64,000 bases of DNA, taken from assembly GCA_016704565.1 (NCBI GenBank), contig JADIZV010000001.1, positions 744,001 to 808,000 on the forward strand, in the 5' to 3' direction. This document shows positions 9,501 to 16,945 of this stretch, piece after piece. The translations under genes and the position numbers were made by a program. The notes under the pieces were generated by a model. That model was not told where the DNA came from and did not search any database. It worked only from the letters and a program-made list of their open reading frames with translations. Source of the stretch: Candidatus Phosphoribacter baldrii. Lineage in GTDB: Bacteria; Actinomycetota; Actinomycetes; Actinomycetales; Dermatophilaceae. How positions within the stretch are numbered: the stretch's first letter is position 1; every line of letters begins with the position of its first letter.

Positions 9501-11648
9501 CCGGTTGCCACCGGCGTCGACGACCGCGAGCACAGGCTGGCGAGTGAGCGGCCGACCGGCGGTGCCCGCGCTGGGTTGGGCGGTGAAGACCAGCCTGGCG
9601 GGGACGCCGACCCGCACATCGAAGGGGGCGCTTGACGCGGACGCGAGCCCGGCCGCGGCGGCGGTGAGGCGATAACCCGCGCCTGCCGTGTCGATCGAGC
9701 ACCCGGCGAAGGTCGCGGTGCCACTGGAGACCGCCAGCGGGTTGGCCCCACAGCTCAGCGCGCCCGGTCCGCTGGCCACCGACAGGTGGATCGTGGCGCC
9801 GCTGTCGACCACGATGTTGCCTCCGGCGTCAAGGACCGCGACGGCCGGTTGGGCGGCCCATCCGACTCCGCCGGTGCCGCCGCCGGGTTGGGTCGTGAAG
9901 GCCAGGTGGGTCGCGCCGCCGACGCGGATGTCGAAGCTCGCGCTGAGGCGGGTGACGCCCGCGCCGTCGATGGTCGCAAGCAGCCGGTAGCCCGCCCCGG
10001 CCTTGTCGACCCGGCATCCGGTGAAGCTGGCGGTCCCGCCGACCGCGCTGACCGTGCTGCCCCCGGCGCAGGTCAACCGGGCGCCGGGGGTGCCGAAGCC
10101 AGCGGCCAGCGACAGGGTGACCGAGCCGGCGGCACCGTTGCCACCGGCGTCGCGGATCACGACGACCGGTTGGCTGGCCAAGGCCGACCCGCCGTTGCCG
10201 CTGCTCGGGTCGGTGGTGAAGTCCGCCGAGACCGGCGCGCCCTTGGTGACGGTGAAGTTCTGGCTGCGCGCAGCGTGGTTGCCCACGGTGGCCACTAGGG
10301 CGTAGGGGACTGAGCTGTCTCGGTCGATCGAGCAGCCGGTGAAGGTTGCGGTGCCAGCGTTGGCGGCCACCGTGGTGGCGTCGCAGGTCAGCACGGCATC
10401 AGTGGCGCCGGAGCCTGGTGCGATGGACAACGTGACCAGGCCGCCGGCTCCGTTGCCACCGGAGTCGGTGACCGAGACGACCGGCTGGGTGGCGAACGGC
10501 ATACCGCCGGGTCCGCCGCCAGGATTGGTGGCGAAGGTCAGCTGGCTGACCCCGCCGAGGCTGACGTGCACGGCGTTACTCACCGCTGAACTCAGGCCCG
10601 GTGCCGAGGCGGTAAGGGTGTAGGCGCTGCCGGTCTTGTCGATGGCGCAGCCCGTGAAGGATGCGAGCCCGGTCGTGGCCGCGACCGGGTTCTGGGCGCA
10701 GGCCAGCACCGCGGCGGCGTCTCCGGTGCCGGCCGTGATCCGCAGGGTCACGGATGCGCTCGCCGCGGCAACGCGGTTGCCCAGGGCGTCGACGACGGCG
10801 ACCTCCGGCTGGACGCCGAGGGCCTGACCCGCCTGGCCAGTGCCGGGCTGGGTGTCAAAACGCAGCGCCGCGGGAGGGCCGGCCGACACGGCAAACGGCG
10901 CGCTGGTCCCGAAGATGCCGTCATCGACGTCAATGGCGTAGAGCCGGAAACCCTCGCCCGCGCGATCGACCGAGCACCCCGAGAAGGTGGCGAGGCCGCC
11001 CTCGGCCGTCGTGGCGTTCTTGGGTTCGGTGCAGGTCACGACCGCTCCGCCAGTGCCCGTGCCGGGCTTGATGACCAGCCCGATCTTGGCAGTGCTCGTC
11101 GCGATCAGCGTCCCGTCTGCGTCCACAACGCGCACCACCGGTTGCCCGAGCCAGGCGTCCCCGGCCTGCCCCCCGGTGGGTTGCGTCCCAAAGGTGAGGT
11201 ATGCCGGTCCGCTCACCCGCAGCACGCCGCTGTCCGCGCTGACCCCACCGACGCTGACCGCACCGACGCTGGCCCGCAACGTGTAGCGGCCGCCCTTGTC
11301 GATGGAGCAGCCCGGGAAGGTGGCGACGCCGTCGACCGGTGTCACGGTGGCCGCCGGGCAGGTGAGCTTGCCTGAGGGTTCGCCGGCCTCGCCGGTCAAG
11401 GACAGGGTGACTGGGTCGGTCGAGTCGGTGACCGTGACGGTCGGTGCGACGTCGAAGACAGCCCCGGGGTCGGCGGCGCTCGGACTGGCGGTGAATGACA
11501 AGGACGGCGTCGCTGTTGTCTGGGCCGATGCCCCCGGCGTCGGGACCAGAGCGGTCAGCAGGACGAAGGAGATCCCCGCAGACACCCACCGGGCCGCGTG
11601 GGCGCGCCGAAAGGGGGTCGCGGCGTGACGATTCAGGGACAGCTTCAC
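3564..11648 (-). CDS. Giant secreted Rhs/YD-repeat protein with Ig-like N-terminal repeats and C-terminal 29-residue helical repeats
   Basis: 2,694 residues. A signal peptide (residues 1-43, cleavage after GASA) precedes seven tandem Ig/filamin-like repeats of about 100 residues (roughly 45-790), each with a conserved Cys pair ending in a GC motif. A DUF6531-like segment (about 800-900) leads into many YD/Rhs repeats (about 900-1960) and the Rhs-core signature YNMRARTYDPVSGRF near 1960. After DPTGL (about 2020) comes a variable tail: an Ala/Gly-rich hydrophobic stretch, then from about 2245 to 2678 two degenerate and thirteen regular 29-residue repeats. Rhs proteins usually end in a toxin; I see no nuclease or deaminase motif, and no immunity gene follows. 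The GTG start is preceded by AGGA at 11 nt. The LAL-type regulator upstream on the same strand may control it (inference). Confidence 0.88.
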   Translation of the reverse strand: MKLSLNRHAATPFRRAHAARWVSAGISFVLLTALVPTPGASAQTTATPSLSFTASPSAADPGAVFDVAPTVTVTDSTDPVTLSLTGEAGEPSGKLTCPAATVTPVDGVATFPGCSIDKGGRYTLRASVGAVSVGGVSADSGVLRVSGPAYLTFGTQPTGGQAGDAWLGQPVVRVVDADGTLIATSTAKIGLVIKPGTGTGGAVVTCTEPKNATTAEGGLATFSGCSVDRAGEGFRLYAIDVDDGIFGTSAPFAVSAGPPAALRFDTQPGTGQAGQALGVQPEVAVVDALGNRVAAASASVTLRITAGTGDAAAVLACAQNPVAATTGLASFTGCAIDKTGSAYTLTASAPGLSSAVSNAVHVSLGGVSQLTFATNPGGGPGGMPFATQPVVSVTDSGGNGAGGLVTLSIAPGSGATDAVLTCDATTVAANAGTATFTGCSIDRDSSVPYALVATVGNHAARSQNFTVTKGAPVSADFTTDPSSGNGGSALASQPVVVIRDAGGNGAAGSVTLSLAAGFGTPGARLTCAGGSTVSAVGGTASFTGCRVDKAGAGYRLLATIDGAGVTRLSASFDIRVGGATHLAFTTQPGGGTGGVGWAAQPAVAVLDAGGNIVVDSGATIHLSVASGPGALSCGANPLAVSSGTATFAGCSIDTAGAGYRLTAAAAGLASASSAPFDVRVGVPARLVFTAQPSAGTAGRPLTRQPVLAVVDAGGNRVAGSGGQVALAITAGTGTPGASLSCRLATVSAGGTATFGGCKVNQAGGGYALTATWRSFTAESLPFVVVRASTPPLEVAPVGAPLGQTMGGASLAPNPSAVVDDVNTATGALQRVFRDLEVAGVGMDLVLERTYNSGDTAVGAFGLGFSSILDMSVTFNPAGTEATVRGADGQRIVFTGHQGSFTGPPGARADLTCTGNQKTCTVTHWDGTTWTVTGPRLDSYVDGSGQGLAFVRDSATQLRVKLTTTDKKSTYDVVLTLDAQGQVTHVRTPAERQISYGYTGGRLTSFTDARGKTWTYDYDAGQRLTRITDPSGEVRLAVAYDAAGRVATASSQGDARHTQNRFSYDTAAQTTTREARTTVGGTPTWVAYVDTYRSNVLVRQSLPSGAVLRYSYDARLNLTAVQDPNGFVQEWAFDANGDLVTQSTPLDSTTSAVVQFTYDRNHRMTSQTDALGNRTTYDYQGGRLTSITPPGGREGATTFSYAGPLLTEVATPIGRQTFVHDAMGNVVQVNEYGQSRSTLNGNGSRATYNEAGLKTSATDPRGVPENGPVDPAFTTTWTYDDAGNLLSTRSPVGVVTSFAYDSAADVVSSTDPSGTTSYAWHEASLTRTTTAPGGMATTELYDPSANLLSQATPNGARTNYLNDAMGRPATVIDPSGRRTAITYDAMGQSVLFDDSSGSVVRQQYDALNRLIRQAAGDGQNLMRYDLAGRQLRLQDMTGAVTTRTYDARGNVTSVTDGAGTTTYRYDLADNPVARTDGRGGVTTFSYDGMGRLTSQSVDGNTTTFVNNVAGQRISQVDPEGRTTAYGLDGANRVTRTTYSQGDLPQIVVDQTYDAQGRRASMSSGGVVSTYSYDARGNLTGAGPESQRFSYDFGTPGKVSETYPDGTHVTYDVDDAGALMRLDATSADGHVQASYLRDATRRVTAASMANGVVETRSYDPVGRVVGQSVQRAGTVMAGETYTYDSQGQRLSQRTTAAGRSVLNAYAYDATGRVSGFTSTSTSVPVPVVNADPGGARSTPPTGQLSVPVPASMDTGSKQPVGTPTGSAVTPGTTIAYDAVGNIVRNGDTAYSVGSADRITTQSGPVGSWTYDRSGAVTTMTSPRGTTTFSYDAAGRLSKATLQPPTGPATTVTYGYDGDGNRISRTVGDATTQYVWDPNAAVPLLVLEKSGTTVLRRYFNDTAGPVAIQTPTQTYYVHRDPLGSTNQLTDSHGDVVAAYAYSAFGEVTSTGPAAAEADLLFQGQQRDPVTGLYNMRARTYDPVSGRFTQREPLATPAGAPLVAAYAFVGNRPTALTDPTGLMPQTAGEAGDMVTPATSNGVLASYSGKVAIAAKLFVKGLVKALPSLAKAAAASTHFGFIAAKEAQIAKGLKFASAGLAVLAIGLQTYVTVDNCMNGPVAQCVGSAVGLATNVAFVGICLGATAGIGAAGCALAGAAISIALETVITLYGPEIADAVVSAAEYAADLAVDIGNTIADTAKDVGGAIVSGFNDAGAAIASGFNGFVDTMNQAGQTAVQLAAELADAFDFGYQATAAALVGLGYDIQGLAEAFASVFLLTAQQAAQVMREAFFALATDVASALESAYGAAANVVAGVLRDAGYAVDEIVAGLHAAYQVTVTQLVELLGQLDYGVNQIASALSDVLAVTAEALAGVLKSLDYTVAQIGQSLQQVYELIDVAAAKVLDAVGYAVGEVASALRDVYRETAAIAARALEQAGFLVDEIATGLRDAYQATAAQVAQILKAIDFTANQVAGALANVYAEAAQGVAALLTGAGYVVDDIARAMTDVFNQTANEVAAVLRTVGYAIGEITRVLDDVYAQTAQGVATILRSIGYGVNEIGAALQSVLNVTADAIVGVLRDAGYAIDAIGGVLESVYNQLADQAAATLRSAGYAIAEIGTVLHSVFQQAADGAARVLLAIGATAAEINTVLSNTFNQTVAAIGSLLSSLGFTNATIAAIGGAFTSFGNDVVDFFEGLFG
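3615..4916 (-). repeat. Tandem 29-residue (87-bp) repeats in the Rhs protein tail
   Basis: Fifteen units, thirteen of exactly 29 residues, follow the pattern aromatic-x-x-T-A-x-x-V-A-x-x-L-(R/K)-x-x-G-Y-x-x-x-E-I-(A/G)-x-x-L-x-x-V. The units are diverged at the DNA level, so the array is old. The hydrophobic spacing predicts helical hairpins. A short tail (TSFGNDVVDFFEGLFG) closes the protein. Confidence 0.85.
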
Positions 11649-11778
11649 GGCATACTCGATCCTGGGCGACCCAAAGCGCTAGGCAGGCGTCCGCGCCCGG
11701 AGCGGCGCGCGATGGTGCTACCTCACACGGCATACCGGGGGGTTGCCATCGTAGAAATTGCGTATGCGCTGATCTGGC

Positions 11779-14700
11779 TCAGGACCCGCTCGGCTCGGCG
11801 GCGGTGCGCGTATGCAGATGGTGCGCCAACGCGGTCCGACCGTTCAGCCCCAGCCGCCGATAGATGTGGGTCAGGTGGGTGGTCACCGTGCGGGTGCTCA
11901 CGAACAGCCGCTGGGCGATCTCGGTGTTGCTCAGCCCTTCGGCCACCAGGCGCGCCACCTGCAGTTCACGCTCGGTCAGCTCCCCGAGCGGCCCGAGCGA
12001 CCCGGGGGTGGCCGCCGGTGCGCGGAGTCCACGCAGCAGGCGGCGGCCCCGTGCGGCGGCTTCGTGGGCACCTATCCGCGCCAGGTCTGCTGCGACCCGA
12101 TCCACGCGGGCTGCTGCCTGGTCATCGAGTCGTCCCGCCAGGCCGAGCTCGGCCCACTCGAGCCAGCCGAAGGCCGCCGAGAGCGCCAATCCGAGCTCCT
12201 CCAAACGGGCACTGCTCGCTGCGAGCCGGTCGGCACCCGCCCCGTGGTCTCCGTCGAGGATGGCCCGCAGTCCCTCCAGTCGATCGACCACGGCCGCGAC
12301 CCACGGCACCGGCTCGGGAAGGGCACGCAAGGTGGCCACCTGAGCGCCGAGTGCCTCGGCATCCGCCAGCCCGAAGTGCGCCGTTCCCGCCATCATGCTC
12401 GCGTGGAACCAGTGGCCGCGACGCGGTGTGCCCGCGTCATCGAGCGCGGCTAACACGTCGGCCAGCCGCCCCTGCCGGAGCGCGATATGGGCGGCCAACT
12501 CGCCGGCACCCACATTGAGATGGAGCAGCGCCGCACTCTCGCTGTCATAACAGCCCACGAACTCGTCTCGGCAGGCGAGCGCCAAGCCCACATTCCCCAC
12601 GTGCCCGTGGATCAGACCGCGCACGAGGAAGCCCTTGGCCAGCAGCGCGCGGCTGCCCAGCCGCGCGCCGATGGCCAGGATCGCGTCCGCGTGCGCCAAA
12701 CCACCGGCGATGTCGCCGCTCATCACCTGCAGGAACGCTGCCAACGCTCGATGGTCGGCCTCGATCGATTCGAGCCCTGCGGCTGCCGCCGACGCAATGG
12801 AGGCGAGGATGGCGTCGCGGGCCCCCACGTCCAACACCACGACCTGCGCCGTCTCGCTCGCCACGGCCGCCTGCCCCACGAGCCGAGCGTCACCGCTGCT
12901 CTCGGCGAGCCGACGGGCCTGGCGGGTCAGGTCGAGCATCTGCGCCCATCGGCCGTCTCGGGATGCCGCGTCGGAGAGCACGATCAGCCGTGCGACTCCC
13001 GCCGCCGGTGCGGCGTTCCGCCGCCAGAGGTCGTCCAGGTCTGCGACAGCCACGAGCTGCGCGGGGGTGGGCACCGGGGCTCTGCCGGCAAAGAGCCCAC
13101 GGGTGAGGGTCACGGCATCGCGGATCGGACCGACGGCGACGGCCTCGTGGTGGCCCTCCAGCACCGCAGCTGCTTCCTCGATGTGGCCACTGGCTGCTGC
13201 GAATAGGCCCTCCTGCCACTCGACCTCAGCCAACTCACGAAGCCGGTCGGCCCGGTGCCCGACATCATCCAGGGGGGTCGCGGTGACGGCGGCCCGCCAG
13301 GCCGCCACGGCGTCCGTCCGGTGCCCCCCGGCGGCCAGGCCCCGAGCGCGCGCCTCATGCAGCCCCGCCAACTGGTCGTATGCCGCGAGCGCGGCCCCGC
13401 GCCGGATGCTCGCCTCGGCCAGGGTCACGGCCTCGCGCCAGGAGCCCGCCGCCAGCGCCTCGTCGACCCCCCGCCGGAGCATCTCGAAAGCGTCGCGGTC
13501 GGTCACCGGCCATCTCTGGCACAAGGTCGAGCCGTCGCCCGGCAGGCCCGACAGGCCCGACAGGCCCGACGTGTCGGCTCCCGCGCTCGCCTGGGGTCTG
13601 AGGGCGGCCCGCACTTCGTGGAGGCGTTGTGGGCCCATGGCCTGGTTGACCAGCCGCACGAGCAGCGGGACGGTCGCCCGCACCACGTGACCCTCGGGCC
13701 GCAGCTCCTCGTGCACGAGGCCCCGGTCCGCCAACACGTGCAGCGCCGCCTCCATCCGCGGCCCCTGGCAACAGGCGCGGCACAGGGCCGCGGTCGGGAC
13801 TTCTCCGTCGCCTGCGGACAGCAGGTCGAAGGCACACCGGGCCACCTCGTCGATCCCGGCCAGCATCGAGACCAACATCGGTTCGGCGTCGGCGGGCACC
13901 GAGAGGTTGTCCACTGGTCCCAGCAGCCACACCCCAGCGCGACGTTCGAGGACTCCTCGGCGGCGCAGCTCGTCGACCAGCAGCCGCACCAACCCGGGTG
14001 ATCCGCCGCTCAACCCGTGCGCCACTGTGGTCACGTTTTCCGGTGCCGGACCGGCCAGTATGCCGCCCAGCTGAGCGGACACCTCGGCCCGGGTCAGTGG
14101 TCGCAGCTCGATCCGCGTGCCGGCCCTCAGCCGTGTCAGCCACGTGACCAGTGCTGTGACCCCGGCCGGCGTCGGCGCCCCCGGATCAACCCGCAGGCCC
14201 AGCACGCAGGCGACGTCTGCGCCTTGGCGATCGGACAAGGCGTAGCGCAGGATCTCCAGCGACACGTCGTCGACGTCCTGCGCGTCGTCGATCGCCACCA
14301 GCACCCGGCCTGTGGCGGCTGCCCTCTGCAGCACCTGCCGGACGGCGTCCGCGAGTCGGGCGCGCTCCAGACCCGGCTGGGTCGGCAGTTGGCCAGAGGT
14401 CGGCCTAGGGCCGCCGAGCAGCCATTGCAGATCTGGGATCCCCTCCGTGAGCCGCGAGACCGCCGAGGGCATCGAGACCGCCGAGGGCACCGAGACCGCC
14501 GAGGGCGTCGAGACCGCCGAGGGCGTCGAGGGCGTCGAGCCCACGAGGTTTCGCAGCAGGTCGATGATCGTGGCATAGGGCATTGCCCGGTGGACCGGTG
14601 ACCCTGATGCGGTGATCACTCGCCAGCCAGCCGATCGACAGCCGGTCGCGATGCCTTCGAGGAAGGTGGAGGTGCCGAATCCTGGGCGGGCCGACACCAG

Positions 14701-14790
14701 CACGACGTCGTGGTGTCGGCTGACCAGACCGCGCACCACGTCGGCGAGCTGGCCCGTGCGGTCGCGCTCCGAGCGACCACCATCCTGCAT
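11779..14790 (-). CDS. LuxR-family regulator with N-terminal ATPase domain (LAL type)
   Basis: 1,003 residues. Residues about 25-45 hold a P-loop-like sequence, ARPGFGTSTF, in which the usual Walker A lysine is replaced by Thr. A good Walker B (VLVAIDDAQDVDD) follows near residue 160. The middle is a long helical region as in MalT/LAL regulators. The C-terminus is a LuxR helix-turn-helix (LTERELQVARLVAEG ... TVTTHL). Near residue 85-115 is a low-complexity PSAVS microrepeat. Known LAL proteins are ATP-dependent activators; with the lysine missing, ATP binding here is uncertain. It lies 130 bp upstream of the Rhs gene on the same strand and may regulate it (inference). The ATG is at 14790. Confidence 0.85.
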   Translation of the reverse strand: MQDGGRSERDRTGQLADVVRGLVSRHHDVVLVSARPGFGTSTFLEGIATGCRSAGWRVITASGSPVHRAMPYATIIDLLRNLVGSTPSTPSAVSTPSAVSVPSAVSMPSAVSRLTEGIPDLQWLLGGPRPTSGQLPTQPGLERARLADAVRQVLQRAAATGRVLVAIDDAQDVDDVSLEILRYALSDRQGADVACVLGLRVDPGAPTPAGVTALVTWLTRLRAGTRIELRPLTRAEVSAQLGGILAGPAPENVTTVAHGLSGGSPGLVRLLVDELRRRGVLERRAGVWLLGPVDNLSVPADAEPMLVSMLAGIDEVARCAFDLLSAGDGEVPTAALCRACCQGPRMEAALHVLADRGLVHEELRPEGHVVRATVPLLVRLVNQAMGPQRLHEVRAALRPQASAGADTSGLSGLSGLPGDGSTLCQRWPVTDRDAFEMLRRGVDEALAAGSWREAVTLAEASIRRGAALAAYDQLAGLHEARARGLAAGGHRTDAVAAWRAAVTATPLDDVGHRADRLRELAEVEWQEGLFAAASGHIEEAAAVLEGHHEAVAVGPIRDAVTLTRGLFAGRAPVPTPAQLVAVADLDDLWRRNAAPAAGVARLIVLSDAASRDGRWAQMLDLTRQARRLAESSGDARLVGQAAVASETAQVVVLDVGARDAILASIASAAAAGLESIEADHRALAAFLQVMSGDIAGGLAHADAILAIGARLGSRALLAKGFLVRGLIHGHVGNVGLALACRDEFVGCYDSESAALLHLNVGAGELAAHIALRQGRLADVLAALDDAGTPRRGHWFHASMMAGTAHFGLADAEALGAQVATLRALPEPVPWVAAVVDRLEGLRAILDGDHGAGADRLAASSARLEELGLALSAAFGWLEWAELGLAGRLDDQAAARVDRVAADLARIGAHEAAARGRRLLRGLRAPAATPGSLGPLGELTERELQVARLVAEGLSNTEIAQRLFVSTRTVTTHLTHIYRRLGLNGRTALAHHLHTRTAAEPSGS
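14449..14545. repeat. 18-bp microrepeat inside the LAL regulator gene
   Basis: Four to five head-to-tail copies of an 18-bp unit (GAGACCGCCGAGGGC plus three variable bases) encode the repeated PSAVS peptide. In-frame units of this kind can change copy number without disrupting the gene. Confidence 0.7.
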
Positions 14791-14978
14791 CTAAGCTCCC
14801 TCGCCGAAATCGCCTGCGGAGACCTCATCCTTCCCTAGACGAGAGCAAAACGCGCGGCGGCGTAGGGAGTTCAGCGATCCCGCCAATGCGGTCGACCACA
14901 CGCGACGTCACCCTGGAGGGTGAGTCAGCGCAAGGGGCCCGCACCCGGAGTCCCTGGATGCGCGCGAAGACCAAGAAG

Positions 14979-15007
14979 AGGCGTCGGCTTCACCCACGCC
15001 GACGCCT
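14979..15007. terminator. Strong hairpin between divergent genes
   Basis: A perfect 10-bp stem (14979-14988 with 14998-15007) and a 9-nt loop. It sits just upstream of the promoter of the nucleotidyltransferase gene and downstream of no obvious reading frame. It may insulate that promoter or be part of its control region. Confidence 0.4.
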
Positions 15008-15025
15008 TATCGGTTCTGATAAGAT
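15006..15025 (+). promoter_or_regulatory. Palindromic operator overlapping a leaderless -10 element
   Basis: CTTATC (15006-15011) and GATAAG (15018-15023) form a perfect dyad with a 6-nt spacer. The right arm overlaps TAAGAT (15020-15025), a TANNNT -10 box placed 6 nt before the GTG at 15032. This layout suits autorepression by the HTH protein of the downstream pair (inference). Confidence 0.5.
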
Positions 15026-15031
15026 CGCCGG

Positions 15032-15722
15032 GTGGCGATGCTTGATGACGTTCTCGCCTCCGCTGCCCGTTTGCAGGAGATCGTGCCCGGAGCGGTTCTC
15101 GTTGGCGATGCAGCGGCGGCCATGTATGCCCGTCATCGAGAGTCTTTCGACCACGATCACGTCCTCGCCGACCTTGCCGAGCGGTATGCCGAGGTCGTCG
15201 AGGCCGTCGAGGCAACGGACGGCTGGGTCACCAGCGTGCGCGCCAGCTCCCCTCCTCTCACGCTGCTGGGTTCGCTCGACGGAGTCGAGGCCGGCCTGCG
15301 TCAGTTGCGCCGCACGCGTGCCGTCGAGGTCGAGGAAGTCCGCGTCGGCACGCGTGTCCTGCGCGTTCCGACGCTGCCAGAGTGCCTGCGCATCAAGGCT
15401 TTTCTCGTCGTGCAGCGCAATCAGGTCCGCGACTACCTCGACACGGTGGCCCTCGCCGACCGGCTCGGACTCCCCACACTCCGCCGCCGTTCTCGCGGAC
15501 CTCGACTCCTACTATTCCGACCGATCCGACGGGCCGGACGCCGTCGTGACGGCTGTGGTCCAGCGGCTGTCCGAACCCAACCCTCGCGACTCCCGAGTGA
15601 CGAGCCAGTTGACGGCATACAAGGGTCTGGTCGCCCGCTGGCAGCGATGGGGCGCGGTCGTGGACGATTGTGCGGCACTGGCCGACGCGATCATCGAGCG
15701 CCGCTCGGCGGGTGGTGCCTGA
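15032..15722 (+). pseudogene. AbiEii/MNT-like nucleotidyltransferase with a +1 frameshift
   Basis: The first about 148 codons from the GTG at 15032 encode a minimal nucleotidyltransferase-like domain: LVGDAAAAMYARHRESFDHD corresponds to the G-G/S...R-S-x-D-x-D core of AbiEii-type proteins, with one Gly changed to Asp. At the CCCC run at 15472-15475 the frame is lost. Removing one C restores a smooth continuation (LGLPHSAAVLADLDSYY ... DAIIERRSAGGA) that stops at 15722 exactly where the HTH gene starts. So the gene is either a recent frameshift mutant or carries a homopolymer read error. In type IV-like toxin-antitoxin pairs this protein is the toxin. Confidence 0.6.
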
Positions 15723-16162
15723 TGGCCGTCGCCTTTCGCAACGTCGACGTCGACCCGGGAGCGCCCGCCGAGCGGTGGCCGTATGAAGCCATCGTCACCG
15801 TCATTGAACGGGGCACGCTGGCGGACTGGCTGATCCTCATCCGAGCCATCACCGCAGACCCGTGGGGCACGGTGGCGCGGCAGGTGGAGGACTATCTGTC
15901 CTACGAACAGCCCTACGGGGTCGGGCCACTGCTGACCCGGGCGATCGCCCGAGCTCGGCGCCAGGCTGAGGCCGCTGAGCGGGCGCAGGTTGCCGAGGAA
16001 GTCCGTCAGCTCGTCGAGCAGTCGGGGCTTTCGCTCACCGAGTTCGCCAGCCGGATGGGCACGTCGGTCAGCCGTCTCTCGACCTACCGGTCGGGGCGGG
16101 TGACTCCGTCCGCTGCCCTGATGACCCGGATGCGCCGGGTGTCCGGCTCCCAACCGCGCTGA
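15722..16162 (+). CDS. HTH protein, probable antitoxin/repressor partner
   Basis: 146 residues. The C-terminal 50 residues form an XRE-like helix-turn-helix (LVEQSGLSLTEFASRMG, then SVSRLSTYRSGRV). The N-terminal two thirds are helical with no recognised domain. The ATG overlaps the stop of the nucleotidyltransferase in TGATG, so the two are translationally coupled. The order toxin-then-HTH and the palindrome over the promoter suggest a self-repressing toxin-antitoxin or abortive-infection pair; that role is inference. The gene itself is intact. Confidence 0.65.
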   Translation: MAVAFRNVDVDPGAPAERWPYEAIVTVIERGTLADWLILIRAITADPWGTVARQVEDYLSYEQPYGVGPLLTRAIARARRQAEAAERAQVAEEVRQLVEQSGLSLTEFASRMGTSVSRLSTYRSGRVTPSAALMTRMRRVSGSQPR

Positions 16163-16240
16163 GACGGCGCCCTCCCGTATGCCGCGCCCTTCCGTATGCC
16201 GCGCGCGGGCGCTGGCTCGCTGGCTGACGGTGGTTTAGGT

Positions 16241-16275
16241 GGAGCCAAACCGACCGGTGCGGTGGGTTTGGCTCC
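16241..16275. terminator. Hairpin downstream of the HTH gene
   Basis: An 11-bp perfect inverted repeat (16241-16251 with 16265-16275, GGAGCCAAACC) with a 13-nt loop, 79 bp after the HTH stop. Two direct copies of GTATGCCG lie between the gene and the hairpin (16175-16201). It is likely the transcription stop of the pair. Confidence 0.5.
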
Positions 16276-16514
16276 GCCCAAGGGAGTCCCGGAAGCCGAC
16301 GGCGATGCCCAGTGTCATGACACAGCGCTGCGGGCGCTCGGAGCGCGGAGGCCGCCTGCGACCCATGCCACCAGCCAGAGACCAAGCCGCTGCGGCGGCC
16401 GTGCGGTCTCCTTCCCCACGACCGAACCCGTGGGTGAGGCTGCTCAATCGACTGCGGGGACGGTCTTGACTGGCACCGACTGACCAATCACGCGCGCTCC
16501 TCAGTTTGGGGTGA

Positions 16515-16757
16515 CGTCGGCGGGCGTGGTCGAGGCGGCCGTTGCGGTAGCCGTGGCCGGCGGCGATGCCGGTGTACCCGGACAGCTTGGCGAGGTCGGC
16601 GCATTCGGTCGCGATGGGGCAGGCGGCATACACGGCGGCGGGCTCCACGAGCTCCGCCAGTCGGGCCGACGAGGCGGGAGCTGCGGCATACCCGGCTTCC
16701 CGAACGTGCCCTGACCGCCCACCACCAGGACCCGGGAGACCCGCACCGCAGCGCCAC
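16515..16757 (-). pseudogene. Possible WhiB-like remnant
   Basis: The minus strand reads AAVYAACPIATECADLAKL then SGYTGIAAGHGYRNGR (about 16641-16535). This resembles the iron-sulfur Cys cluster and following Gly-rich turn of WhiB-family regulators, but the second Cys of the C-x2-C-x5-C core is Tyr and the usual VWGG turn is GIAAG. No convincing start or full-length gene surrounds it. I read it as a decayed fragment. The rest of 16276-16945 shows nothing else I can support. Confidence 0.3.
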
Positions 16758-16945
16758 GCGGCCATCCCACGCACCCCGAAATCCGGTTCAACCCCAAAGC
16801 ACCCCGAGCCGACCGCCACACGGCCCAGCCACGACTCACATGAAAGACGGAGGCTTGTGCGGTGGAGCTGCGGTCCGCCAGTGGCTTCGTCGTCACCCAT
16901 GGGCCGACACGCCACCCACCGACCGTCCTCGATGGGGATGTGCCC

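Noticed and set aside
7992..9635. Second long plus-strand frame opposite the Rhs gene
   Set aside because: Same reason: composition of a shadow frame, no motif, no ribosome site.
15032..16162. A single 376-codon fusion of nucleotidyltransferase and HTH
   Set aside because: Codons about 149-230 of that frame are an Arg-rich shadow; the correct continuation is in the next frame and the HTH gene has its own coupled ATG.
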